From Synechococcus sp. CS-1329 (lineage in GTDB: Bacteria > Cyanobacteriota > Cyanobacteriia > PCC-6307 > Cyanobiaceae), in the NCBI RefSeq assembly GCF_025128055.1, contig NZ_JAHLYS010000028.1, positions 1-64,000 of the forward strand: a DNA stretch of 64,000 nucleotides, read 5' to 3'. Below, one piece after another: positions 20,116 through 28,963 of the stretch. A program made the translations under genes and the position numbers. Numbering within the stretch: the stretch's first letter is position 1; the number at the start of each line of letters is the position of its first letter. The notes beneath the pieces are model-generated. The model searched no databases and was not told where the DNA came from. It saw only the letters and a program-made list of their open reading frames with translations.

Positions 20116-22862
20116 GGCCAATCCAGCAGGGCTTGGAGGGCGGCGGCGGTGCGCTGGCTGTCGAGGGCGATCGGCTCGCACAGCGACCCCTCGAACACGA
20201 GCTCGCGGTAGAGCGCTGGGGTCAGGGCAGGCTGTTCGCAGGAGGCCAGCTGCAGGCCCTGGTGCTGCACGATCCCATGAAAGTAAGGGGGGGCATAGCG
20301 GGGCTGGTGCAGTTCCAGCACGCGGGTGCCGGCGCTGGCAAACACCAGGTTGGCCAGGGCACCGCCGTGGGGGGCCACCACCAGTTCAGCGGCGGCCAGG
20401 GTGGCGGCCTGCTGGGGCAGGTCCATTCCGGCCAGATCCACCCGCTCGAGCCCCATCCCCTGGCGCTTGAGGTGCTCCAGCAGGGCCGCCTCCCCCCACA
20501 CCGGCCGCCGCGCTGAGGGTTGCCGGCTGAGCCAGAGCCGCCGGCGCGGCCCCAGCTGAGCCTGCTCCCGGGAGCCCGGGCTGGGCAGCAGCCGGCGGCG
20601 CAACCAGCTCTGGGCGTGGCCCGAGGGCCAGCCGAAGCGGCCTGCAAACGGCGGCACCAGCAGCTGTTCGGCGCGGATGTGGGGATGGCGGCGGGCATCG
20701 ATCAGCTGGCGGGGCTCCAGCCCCAGCAGCCGCTGCAGCAGCGCCAGCCGGGCGGGATCGTCGCCGCCGTTGTGCCAGACCTTCAGGGATGCGCGCTCGC
20801 CGGGATCGAGGGCGTCGAGGGCCAGGCCAAGGCGTGGCAGCTGCTCCAGCAACCAGTGGTAGTGAATCTCAGCGGAGAGATCCACCACCGCCAAAACCTG
20901 ACCCTGCAGCTCCAGGGGCGCTGAGCCGGGGGAGGGTTCCGCGGCGGCGGCCGCTGCGGGGCTGGCCAGCAGCTCCCCCAGGCGGCAGGCGGGCCAGGGC
21001 TGGGGATAGGAGCGGCAGAGCGCCGGCTGCCGCTCACCGCTGCCGGCGCTGATCACCAGCGCCGTTGTGGTGCCCCAGGGATTGGCCAGGGGGTCGCGAA
21101 TCCAGGCGCAGCCGCCGGCGAGCCGTTGCAGGGGCGCGACCTGGGCGTCTGGAGCCGGAGCCGGTGCCAGGAGTGAGGGCGGTGCCGTCCAGAGCACGGT
21201 GCCGGGGGCCAGGGGCGTGGAGCCCCAGCTGGCCAGGCTGGCCAGGCCGCAGTCGTGGCATCCGGGCCCCTCGCAGCCGCGATCGGGCGGCTGGGGCCGC
21301 TGCTCCAGCAGGAATTCGGGCTCTGCGGCATCGGGTGCGCTCTGGTGCTCCAGCCGTGCGGCCAGCTGAGCCAGCGCTGCGGCGCCGGTGGGGGCGTTGT
21401 TGCGGTAGAGGCGGGCGAGGGCGCGCAGCAGGCCGGGGTGGGGGCGCAGGGCGAAGGCCTTCTCCAGGCGTGCGCTGGCCCCACGGCCGCTCTGGCCCCA
21501 GGCGAGGCCGGCCCAGGCCAGCAGCAGGTCCACCAGGCCGGTGATCAGGGTGTCGACGGCGGGCTGCTGGCCATCCCAGGCCAGCAGCTCCTCCAGCCAG
21601 CGCAGCCCCTGCACCCGCACCCGCAGCACCGGATCCTGCCCCTGCCCCCAGGCGGCCGCCAGCTCCCAGGGGGACCAGGGCCCCTGGCCGGCGAGGGTCG
21701 TCAGCTCCGCCTGCAGCTGCTGGCGCCACTGGGCCAGCCCTGCCGCCTCGAAGCCGTGCACGAGCAGATCCCAGCCGCGCTGATGCAGGGCCTCGGCAGG
21801 GCCGTCGGCGCTTGGTGGCGGCGGGCTGCCGGCCCGCCGAGGGCGGCGCAGCAGGGCGCTGAGCACGTGATCTTCCAGGTGGCGCCAGGTGGGGTGGCTC
21901 AACAGCCCCTCAGTCTGGAAGGGTCGTCCCACCCGGGCACTGGCCCGCTCGGCGCTCTGGGCCAGGTGCAACCAGGTGCGCGCCGGCCCCAGCGGGCTGG
22001 CGCCCCAGCTGGTGCGCCAGAGCTCGAGGGCCAGGGGCTGGTCGCCCTCCACCCAGGCGCTCCAGCCACTCCAGGAGCGGGCGGCGAACAGCAGTTCAGG
22101 ACCCTGCTGGCGCAGGGGGTCGCCGGCGGGCAGTGAGGCCAGACGCCGGCCGAGGACCCAGAGCAGGGCCTGGCTCTGGCGGCGCAGCTGACGGCTGGCG
22201 CCGGCGGGGTTGAGGCGATAGGCGCAGAGCACCCGCGGCTGCCAGGCCCCGGCGGCGCCGGCCTGGGCCAGACGCAGCAGCAGATCCACGTCTTCGGCGT
22301 GGGCCAGGCCGGGGTCAAAGCCGCCGCAGGCCTCCAGGGCCCGGCGGCGCAGCATCCAGGCGCTGGGCAGCACCGCCTTGTGGCGAAAGGCGCTGGCGGG
22401 GTCGAAGCCGGCACCCTCCAGCCAGGGCCGCACCTCCCAGCTGCCGGGTTCGCTGGGCTGCTGGTGGAAGCGGCGCCAGCCACAGAGCACCTGATCGAGG
22501 CTGGGGTCGGCCTCCAGCTGCTGGGCCTGGGCCGCGAGGCGACCGGGCAGGCAGAGGTCGTCGGCGTCGAGGAAGGCGATCAGATCGGCCTGAGCGGCGC
22601 GCCAGCCGGCGTTGCGGGCCGCTGAAACCCCCACGCCGCTGAGCCGGAGGATGCGCAGGGGGGCAGGCGAGCCCAGCTGACGCCAGGTGAGATCCAGCAG
22701 CGCCGCCGAGCCGTCGCTGGAGCCGTCATCGACGGCCACCAGATCGAGGGCCACCTCCCGCTGGATGGCGACGGAGGCCAGACAGGCCGGCAGCCAGGGC
22801 AGCGCATTCCGGAACGGAATCACCAGCGATACCCGTGCGACCATGTGCTCCATTTCGCTCAA
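20112..22862 (-). CDS. GT2-GT61 bifunctional glycosyltransferase
   Basis: 916 aa from ATG 22862 (ATGs at 22853 and 22844 are alternatives). Residues 8-230 are GT2: ARVSLVIPFRNALPWLPACL, LVAVDDGSSDGSAALL, AFLDADDLCLPGRLAAQ, and HAEDVDLLLRLAQAG with the catalytic-base region. The middle (about 240-560) is helical and unassigned. The C-terminus (about 610-880) is GT61/DUF563-like, with IHYHWLLEQLPRLGLALD, RRRLWLSRQPSARRPVW and the conserved ELVVAPHGGALANLVFA. A cysteine-rich patch (CEGPGCHDCG near 540) could bind metal. Divergent from the TPR gene at 22872. Confidence 0.9.
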   Translation of the reverse strand: MSEMEHMVARVSLVIPFRNALPWLPACLASVAIQREVALDLVAVDDGSSDGSAALLDLTWRQLGSPAPLRILRLSGVGVSAARNAGWRAAQADLIAFLDADDLCLPGRLAAQAQQLEADPSLDQVLCGWRRFHQQPSEPGSWEVRPWLEGAGFDPASAFRHKAVLPSAWMLRRRALEACGGFDPGLAHAEDVDLLLRLAQAGAAGAWQPRVLCAYRLNPAGASRQLRRQSQALLWVLGRRLASLPAGDPLRQQGPELLFAARSWSGWSAWVEGDQPLALELWRTSWGASPLGPARTWLHLAQSAERASARVGRPFQTEGLLSHPTWRHLEDHVLSALLRRPRRAGSPPPPSADGPAEALHQRGWDLLVHGFEAAGLAQWRQQLQAELTTLAGQGPWSPWELAAAWGQGQDPVLRVRVQGLRWLEELLAWDGQQPAVDTLITGLVDLLLAWAGLAWGQSGRGASARLEKAFALRPHPGLLRALARLYRNNAPTGAAALAQLAARLEHQSAPDAAEPEFLLEQRPQPPDRGCEGPGCHDCGLASLASWGSTPLAPGTVLWTAPPSLLAPAPAPDAQVAPLQRLAGGCAWIRDPLANPWGTTTALVISAGSGERQPALCRSYPQPWPACRLGELLASPAAAAAAEPSPGSAPLELQGQVLAVVDLSAEIHYHWLLEQLPRLGLALDALDPGERASLKVWHNGGDDPARLALLQRLLGLEPRQLIDARRHPHIRAEQLLVPPFAGRFGWPSGHAQSWLRRRLLPSPGSREQAQLGPRRRLWLSRQPSARRPVWGEAALLEHLKRQGMGLERVDLAGMDLPQQAATLAAAELVVAPHGGALANLVFASAGTRVLELHQPRYAPPYFHGIVQHQGLQLASCEQPALTPALYRELVFEGSLCEPIALDSQRTAAALQALLDWP

Positions 22863-22871
22863 CCGACTGCC

Positions 22872-23909
22872 ATGTTGGGATCCGGCCCTCCTCCCCAGCG
22901 CCGCAGCCTTCGCCGAGCCCTGATCCGCTTCCTCGGTGGTGATCCTCAGCCCGCTGGAGTGGCGGGTCAGCCGGCACCAGTGGCGCGGAGCTCCACGGCC
23001 CTACCCGCCGCCCTGACCCTGGAGCAGGCCGAGCGTTGCTATGCCTTCGCCGAACAGCTGACCCAGCAGGGTGCCCTCGACCTGGCCGGCCCGCTCTACC
23101 GCCAGGCGTACCAGACGCTGCGCGGGATTGTGGGCCTGGAGGGAGCGGCCATGGGCCTGCGGCCCAGCCTGCCGCCCGCCGGCGGCACCGGAGCCAGCGG
23201 AGCCATGGGCGCCCCCCGGTCCCCAGCAGTTTCTGCAGCTCCCGCCTCAGCCCCCGCGGCAGCCACGCTGAAGCAGCGGCTGCAACCGCTCAAGGAGCAG
23301 CTCAGCGCCAGCACGGCCGAGGCCGTGCAGCAGCAGCTGCAGGGGCTGATCCAGGAGGGTCACCGCGACCCCGATCTCACCAACCTGATGGGGCTGGCCT
23401 ATTTGCTGCAGAACCAGGCCGCCCAGGCTGAGCACTGGTTCCGGGACACGCTGATCCTCAACCCCAACCACTACCGCGCCATGGTGAATCTGGGTGGCAT
23501 CTGCCTGGCCAGCGGGCGGCTGGAGGAGGCGAGCCAGCTGCTCACCACCGCCACTGGTCTGGTGGATCCCAACTCCAACGAGGCCCTGGCCTCCCTCACC
23601 AACCTTTCTCTGGCCCAGCAGCAGCTGGGGCGGCCGATGGAAGCGGCCCAGCTGGTGCTGCGCATCCACCGGATCAAGGCCGATCATCTGCGGCCCGAAA
23701 GCCTGGCCGCCGCCGCCCAGACGCTGGAATCGATGGGTGAGGACGAGGCTGCGATCGAACTGCTCCAGCACCTGCGCCGCCGCGGAGCCGAGAGCGGCAC
23801 CATCCGCCAGCTGGCCCAGCTGCTGGAGCGCCGCGGTGATTTCCAGGAGGCGGCGATGGTTTACCGCGACCTGCTGGCCCAGCCCGGGGCCGTGGCCCAG
23901 CAGCCGTGA
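22872..23909 (+). CDS. TPR-repeat protein
   Basis: 345 aa from ATG 22872. An Arg-rich N-terminus (RRSLRRALIRFLGG) and a Pro/Ala linker (about 100-135) precede TPR units from about 170 onward: NLMGLAYLLQNQAAQAEHWF, AMVNLGGICLASGRLEEA, LASLTNLSLAQQQLGRPMEA and others. It heads a run of genes leading into the type I secretion set: its GTGA overlap couples it to the PpiC-like gene. A scaffold role in secretion is inferred from this order. Confidence 0.82.
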   Translation: MLGSGPPPQRRSLRRALIRFLGGDPQPAGVAGQPAPVARSSTALPAALTLEQAERCYAFAEQLTQQGALDLAGPLYRQAYQTLRGIVGLEGAAMGLRPSLPPAGGTGASGAMGAPRSPAVSAAPASAPAAATLKQRLQPLKEQLSASTAEAVQQQLQGLIQEGHRDPDLTNLMGLAYLLQNQAAQAEHWFRDTLILNPNHYRAMVNLGGICLASGRLEEASQLLTTATGLVDPNSNEALASLTNLSLAQQQLGRPMEAAQLVLRIHRIKADHLRPESLAAAAQTLESMGEDEAAIELLQHLRRRGAESGTIRQLAQLLERRGDFQEAAMVYRDLLAQPGAVAQQP

Positions 23910-24727
23910 GCGAAGTCAGCCTGCCGCCGGCCATCAGCGAGCTCGGCAACCATCTGCCGCTGCCGGGGCCGGAGCTGCTCTCCAACCTGGCCGCCACCGA
24001 ACTGCTGGACGCCTACCTGCAGCGGCGCCTGCTGGAGGCCCTTGTGGCGATGGGTTCCGGTCTGTCCGCTGCCACGGGCCCGTCTGGTGCGGAGGGGGAG
24101 GGCGAACCTGAGCTCGAGCCGGAGGAGGCCCTGCTGGCCTATGGCCGGCGGCGGGGACTGGCCGATCTCGACGCCCTCGATGTCTGGCGGCGCAGCCGGG
24201 GCCTCGACCTGGAGCAGCTGGAGCGGCTGGTGCGCTTTGAAGCGGGGCTGGGGGTGGTCACCGAGGAGCTCTGGAGCGCCCAGGTGGCCAGCCTGTTCCT
24301 GCGGGAGCGGCTCAGCTACGACCGGGTGGTGATGAGCATGGTGCGCATCAACGACCCCGACCTGGCCACCGAGCTGTTCTTCCAGCTGCAGGAGGGTGAA
24401 CTGAGTTTCCCCAGCCTGGTGGAGCACTACGCCCAGGGCAACGACCGCACCAACCGCGGCGTGATCGGCCCGATCCGCCTGAAGCAGCTCAACCCGCTGC
24501 TGGCCAAGGTGGTGCGCCGCTACGCCCCCGGCGAGCTGATCCCCCCCCACGACATCAACGGCAGCGTGCACCTGATGCGGGTGGAATCCCTCGAATCAGC
24601 GCAGCTGGATGAACCGCTGCGCCAGCAGCTGCTGGGCCAGTTGCGCGGCCAGTGGCTGCTGCAACAGCTGAGCACACTGCAGCAGCGCCTGCAAGGCGAT
24701 CCCCAGGACGACCCCACCACCCCCTAA
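23906..24727 (+). CDS. PpiC-like peptidyl-prolyl isomerase linked to type I secretion
   Basis: 273 aa from a GTG at 23906 overlapping the previous stop. The N-terminal half is SurA-like helical. The parvulin-like part (about 155-240) has ELFFQLQEGELSFPSLVEHY and then GVIGPIRLKQLNPLLAKVV, the usual core of bacterial rotamases. No signal peptide, so it would act in the cytoplasm unless exported otherwise. In cyanobacteria such genes often sit before HlyB/HlyD-type exporters, as here, 3 bp before the exporter start. Likely assists substrate folding or delivery. Confidence 0.8.
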   Translation: MSEVSLPPAISELGNHLPLPGPELLSNLAATELLDAYLQRRLLEALVAMGSGLSAATGPSGAEGEGEPELEPEEALLAYGRRRGLADLDALDVWRRSRGLDLEQLERLVRFEAGLGVVTEELWSAQVASLFLRERLSYDRVVMSMVRINDPDLATELFFQLQEGELSFPSLVEHYAQGNDRTNRGVIGPIRLKQLNPLLAKVVRRYAPGELIPPHDINGSVHLMRVESLESAQLDEPLRQQLLGQLRGQWLLQQLSTLQQRLQGDPQDDPTTP

Positions 24728-24730
24728 CCG

Positions 24731-27691
24731 ATGAACCGTGTCGCCGACCTGCTGCGTCGATCGCCGCTGCTGCAGGACCTCTCCGAGGAACGGCTGCTGG
24801 CCCTGGCGGCTGGAGCGCGTCTGGTGCAGCTGCCCATGGGCCAGGCCCTGCAGCGGGCCGGCCAGCTGCCCGGCGGCGCCGCGCTGGTGCTGGAGGGCCG
24901 GCTGCGGCGGCTGCTGGCCAAGCCGGGCGGCTCCCCCTGGAACATGGGTTTTGCCGAGGCCGGCGAATGGCTGGGCTGGTCGGCCCTGTGGCGGGGGGAG
25001 CCGGAGCTGACTTTGACTGCCTCGCGGCCCAGCACCCTGCTGCTGGTGTCGGCGCCGGTGGCGCTGGCGGCGCTGGAGGCCGACGCCGGCCTGCGCCGGG
25101 CCCTGATGGTGCCGAGCTTCGAGGAGCTGGCGGTGCTGATGGTCGGCGAGTGGGCGCGGCAGGGAGTGTTTGTGGAGGATCAGCAGGGCCAGCTGCGCCA
25201 GCTGCAGCGAGACACCCGCGTGCTGGGTCCAGCCGATGAGCTGCCCTCCGGGCATCTGCTGCTGTTCAGCGGTCCGCGCCAACCCGGTGGGTTGCAGCCG
25301 GGCGAGCGGCTGACGACGGAATCGAATCGCTGGCGGCAGAGTGCCGGCCCGCTGCCGTCGCGGGTGCTGGCGATTCCGGAGGCGGCCCTGGTGGCGCCGG
25401 TGGCGGCGAACGACAGCAGCTCGGCCCTCACCGTGACCCGCCCCTCGGGCCTGGAGGTGAGCCTTCAGGCTGAGGCCGAGGCCGAGGCCCACGACGAGCT
25501 GCCAGCGAGCGCGATCGACGGGATGGCCCCGTTCAGCAGCCGGGGCAGCGCGATCGACCGGGTGGAGCAGGCGCTGATCTGCATCCTGCACCTGGCGGCG
25601 GCCCGGCGCCTGGCTGTTTCGGAGGATCTGCTGCGCCGCAGCCTGGAGGACATCGAGGAACGGCTGGGGGCTCTGCGCCTGCCCCAGGTGGGTCTGCAGC
25701 TGGAGGCGATCGGCTTTGAAACCCGGCCGCTGCGCGCCCGCCCCTGGGACCTGGCCCGGCTGGAGCCGCCGGTGATGCTCGACCTCGACGGTGCCTTTGT
25801 GCTGCTGCTGGCGGGCGGGGCGCGCGGCGGTGTGCTGATCGGTGATCCGCGCCACGGCCTGCGCCGCTACGGCCTGGCCCAGCTGCAGGAGCGCTTCCCC
25901 GATGGCCTCGACGTGCTGGTGATCCGGCCGGAGCGACTGGACCAGCAGGCCAGCAGCTTCGGGCTGGGCTGGTTCCTGCCGGCTTTTCTGCGCTATCCGA
26001 ATCTGCTGGGGCTGATCCTGATCTCGGGCTTCGTGGGCAAGGCCCTCGCCGCCGCCTTCCCCCTGGGGGTGATGATCCTGCTCAATTCGGTGATCGGCCA
26101 GCAGAACACCTCGCTGCTGCTGCCGCTGGCGGTGGTGCTCACGGTGACCGCGATTGCCGGCAGTGTGAGCAACGGCGTGCGCACGTTCCTGAGCGCCGAC
26201 CTCTCCGACCGGGTGGATGTGCGCCTGGGCTCGGCGGTGGTGGAGCACCTGCTGCGCTTGCCGCTGCCCTATTTCGAGCGGCGCCAGGTGGGCGCCATTC
26301 TCTACAACGTGAACCAGCTCTACACGATCCGCCAGTTCCTGGTGGAGCAGGTGCTGGGGGTGGGGCTGGATGTGCTCTTCAGTGGGGTGTTCCTGGTGGT
26401 GCTGTTCGCCATCAGCCCCACCCTCACCTGGCTCACGCTGGCGGTGGTGCCGGTGCTGATTGCGCTCAATCTGGTCAGCACGCCGGTGCTGCAGCGGTTG
26501 ATCAAGGAGAGCAACCGCTACGCCGCCGCCTCCAGCTCCTATCTGGTGGAGATCCTCAGCGGCATGCGCACGGTCAAGAGCCAGAACTTCGAGGTGGTGG
26601 CCCGCTGGGAGTGGCTGGAGCGCTACCGCCGCTTCACGAACACGCGCTTCCGGCTCACCCAGCTGGCCAGCCTGCTGGGCGAAACCGGCAATCTGGTGCA
26701 GGCCCTGCTGGAACTGCTGGTGTTCGTGGTGGGGGCCTGGCTGGTGATCGACAACCAGCTGAATGTGGGTGCCCTGATCGCCGTGCGCCTGCTGGCCGGC
26801 CGCATGGTGGCGCCGCTGCTGCGGCTCACCTCGCTCTGGCAGGGCTACCAGGAGATGCAGCTGTCGCTGGCCTGTCTGAGTGATGTGATGCTGACGCTGC
26901 CGGAGGTGGGCGAAGAGGATCGCCAGGCCCTGCCGCTGGCGGCGGTGAAGGGGGAGCTGCGCTTCGAGCAGGTGAGTTTCCGCTACGGCGATCGCGGGGC
27001 GCTGCTGCTGGATGAACTTGACCTGTTGATTCCAGCCGGCCAGCTGGTGGGCATCGTGGGGCTGAGCGGCAGCGGCAAGAGCACGCTGGTGCAGCTGATC
27101 GACCGCCTCTACCTGCCGCGCGACGGGCACATCTACCTCGATGGCTATGCCATCGACAAGCTGCAGCTGGCGGGTCTGCGCCGCCACATCGGCTATGTGC
27201 CCCAGGACAGCCTGCTGTTCGAGGGCACCGTGCTCGACAACATCCGCCTGAACAACCCGGATGCCGACATCGAGGCGGTGACGGAGGCGGCCCGGGTGGC
27301 GGTGGCCCACGAGTTCATCATGGGCCTGGCCAATGGTTATGCCACCCGCCTGGGCGAGCGGGGGGCGGGGCTGAGCGGTGGCCAGCGGCAGCGCCTCTGC
27401 CTGGCCCGCACCGTGCTGCAGGATCCCTCGCTGCTGATCCTCGATGAGGCCACCTCCGCCCTCGATGCCGACACCGAGCGGCAGGTGTACCGCAACCTGG
27501 TGCAGCGCTTTTCCGGGTCCACAATGGTGTTCATCACCCACCGGCTGACCACGCTCACCGACACCGATCGGATTCTGTACATGGAAAGCGGACAGATCAT
27601 CGAAGACGGCCACCATGCCGAACTGCTCAACAGGAAGGGGTCGTACGCAGCGCTGTGGCAGCAGCAGATCGGCAGCTCAACGCCCACTTAA
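24731..27691 (+). CDS. Type I secretion ABC exporter with cNMP-like and degenerate C39 domains
   Basis: 986 aa. Domains: a cyclic-nucleotide-binding-like fold (about 5-130: LLQDLSEERLLALAAGARL, GEWLGWSALWRGEPELTL); a linker; a C39-peptidase-like domain (about 275-400) in which the expected catalytic Cys and His are not evident (DGAFVLLLAGGARGGVLIGD); six membrane helices (about 415-700); an ATPase with Walker A GLSGSGKST near 777, LSGGQRQR near 880 and LLILDEATSALD near 901. A peptidase-dead C39 is the HlyB arrangement, which suits uncleaved RTX substrates. Followed by hlyD-like gene after 21 bp. Confidence 0.93.
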   Translation: MNRVADLLRRSPLLQDLSEERLLALAAGARLVQLPMGQALQRAGQLPGGAALVLEGRLRRLLAKPGGSPWNMGFAEAGEWLGWSALWRGEPELTLTASRPSTLLLVSAPVALAALEADAGLRRALMVPSFEELAVLMVGEWARQGVFVEDQQGQLRQLQRDTRVLGPADELPSGHLLLFSGPRQPGGLQPGERLTTESNRWRQSAGPLPSRVLAIPEAALVAPVAANDSSSALTVTRPSGLEVSLQAEAEAEAHDELPASAIDGMAPFSSRGSAIDRVEQALICILHLAAARRLAVSEDLLRRSLEDIEERLGALRLPQVGLQLEAIGFETRPLRARPWDLARLEPPVMLDLDGAFVLLLAGGARGGVLIGDPRHGLRRYGLAQLQERFPDGLDVLVIRPERLDQQASSFGLGWFLPAFLRYPNLLGLILISGFVGKALAAAFPLGVMILLNSVIGQQNTSLLLPLAVVLTVTAIAGSVSNGVRTFLSADLSDRVDVRLGSAVVEHLLRLPLPYFERRQVGAILYNVNQLYTIRQFLVEQVLGVGLDVLFSGVFLVVLFAISPTLTWLTLAVVPVLIALNLVSTPVLQRLIKESNRYAAASSSYLVEILSGMRTVKSQNFEVVARWEWLERYRRFTNTRFRLTQLASLLGETGNLVQALLELLVFVVGAWLVIDNQLNVGALIAVRLLAGRMVAPLLRLTSLWQGYQEMQLSLACLSDVMLTLPEVGEEDRQALPLAAVKGELRFEQVSFRYGDRGALLLDELDLLIPAGQLVGIVGLSGSGKSTLVQLIDRLYLPRDGHIYLDGYAIDKLQLAGLRRHIGYVPQDSLLFEGTVLDNIRLNNPDADIEAVTEAARVAVAHEFIMGLANGYATRLGERGAGLSGGQRQRLCLARTVLQDPSLLILDEATSALDADTERQVYRNLVQRFSGSTMVFITHRLTTLTDTDRILYMESGQIIEDGHHAELLNRKGSYAALWQQQIGSSTPT

Positions 27692-27712
27692 TCGTTTTCA
27701 CGGTTCTTCGTT

Positions 27713-28954
27713 ATGCCTCCACTTAAATCAGGCGGGATGAAACTTCCCAACACCCGCCGAACCGACGCTCTGAAGAGGGCCATCTCTCAGAACAGGGCGG
27801 CATCCAAGGGAAGTTCGATGTCGTCAGCGGCTGGCGGAGGTGCTGGACCGTCTTCCCTTCAGGCCCAGAGCCTGCGGCTGGAGAGCCGGCCCACGCCGAT
27901 GGTGCCGATGCTGCTGGGGGGTGCCATTGCGGCCCTGGTGTTCACCGGGGTGGGGGTGGCGGCGCTGGTGAAGGTGGATCAGATCGTGACGGTGCCGGGG
28001 GTGCTGCGCACGATGCGCTCCACCCAGGATGTGAAACCGGATGAGCCGGGCCAGGTGAGCAGCGTGCTGGTGAAGGAGGGGGAGCTGGTGCAGGCGGGCG
28101 CGCCGCTGGTGGTGCTCAACAGCACGGTTCTGCGCGGCCGCCAGGCGGCTCTGGCCACCCAGAAGCGCGAGCTGAGCAGCAGCACGGAGGCGGAGCTGAT
28201 CCGCCTGCAGGGGGCCCTGGCGGAGCTGGAGGCCAACGAAGCCGGGCTCAGGAGCCAGATCTCGATCAACCAGCAGCAGCTCTCCAGCCTGCAGGAGCTG
28301 GAAACCGAGGGGGCCGCTTCGCGCTTCCAGCTGCTGGAGTATCAGAAAACACTGGCGCAACTGGAATCCCAGCTGAACCAGAACCTCAAGCAACGGGTGA
28401 AGTTGAGGGCTGAATCGAGCCAGAAGCAGGCGGAACTGGCCCGGCAGCAGGCCGACAACAGGGCCAGCCAGGTGGAAACGCGCGAACGGCTGGAGCGGGT
28501 GGTGCTGCGGGCCCCGCTCACGGGCACGATCCTCAACCTGCAGGCCAAGCCGTCGCTGGTGGTGGGTGTGGGCGAAGTGCTGCTGCAGCTGGTGCCCTCC
28601 GACAGCCTGCGGGCCGAGGCCTTCATGGGCAACCAGGACCTGGCTTTTGTGCGGCCGGGTCAGCAGGCCGATGTGTCGGTGGTGTCGTACGACCGCAGCC
28701 GCTACGGCACGATCGAGGCCACGGTGCAGACGATCGGCACCGATGCCCTGCCCGCGGATGAAACCTTCCGCTTCGAGCGCTTCCCGGTGTTTCTGCAGCT
28801 CCAGCGCCAGGACCTGCAGCTGGGCGACCAACGCTTCCAGCTCCAGGCCGGCATGGCGATCCAGGTGGATCTGCGCCTCGACAAACGCACCCTGCTGTCG
28901 CTGCTGACCAGCTCGCTGAGCCGCGACGCCAACGCCGTGCGCACCCTCCGCTGA
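27713..28954 (+). CDS. HlyD-family membrane fusion protein
   Basis: 413 aa; ATG at 27713 or 27737. A cytoplasmic N-terminus (about 60 residues) leads to one membrane helix (PMLLGGAIAALVFTGVGVAALV), then a split lipoyl-type half (DEPGQVSSVLVKEGELVQAGAPLVVL; the other half at LRAPLTGTILNLQAKPSLVVG) around a long coiled coil (about 150-270), then a beta-barrel. This is the periplasmic adaptor of a type I system. It pairs with the exporter just upstream. No TolC-like outer-membrane gene lies in the window, so that part must be elsewhere. Confidence 0.93.
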   Translation: MPPLKSGGMKLPNTRRTDALKRAISQNRAASKGSSMSSAAGGGAGPSSLQAQSLRLESRPTPMVPMLLGGAIAALVFTGVGVAALVKVDQIVTVPGVLRTMRSTQDVKPDEPGQVSSVLVKEGELVQAGAPLVVLNSTVLRGRQAALATQKRELSSSTEAELIRLQGALAELEANEAGLRSQISINQQQLSSLQELETEGAASRFQLLEYQKTLAQLESQLNQNLKQRVKLRAESSQKQAELARQQADNRASQVETRERLERVVLRAPLTGTILNLQAKPSLVVGVGEVLLQLVPSDSLRAEAFMGNQDLAFVRPGQQADVSVVSYDRSRYGTIEATVQTIGTDALPADETFRFERFPVFLQLQRQDLQLGDQRFQLQAGMAIQVDLRLDKRTLLSLLTSSLSRDANAVRTLR

Positions 28955-28963
28955 GCCGCGCCG

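Noticed and set aside
24596-27616. A 1006-codon open frame on the minus strand opposite the secretion exporter
   Set aside because: Composition is dominated by Gln, His, Gly and Arg, as expected for the antisense of a GC-rich gene; no domain or sensible start. The plus strand encodes a full ABC exporter.
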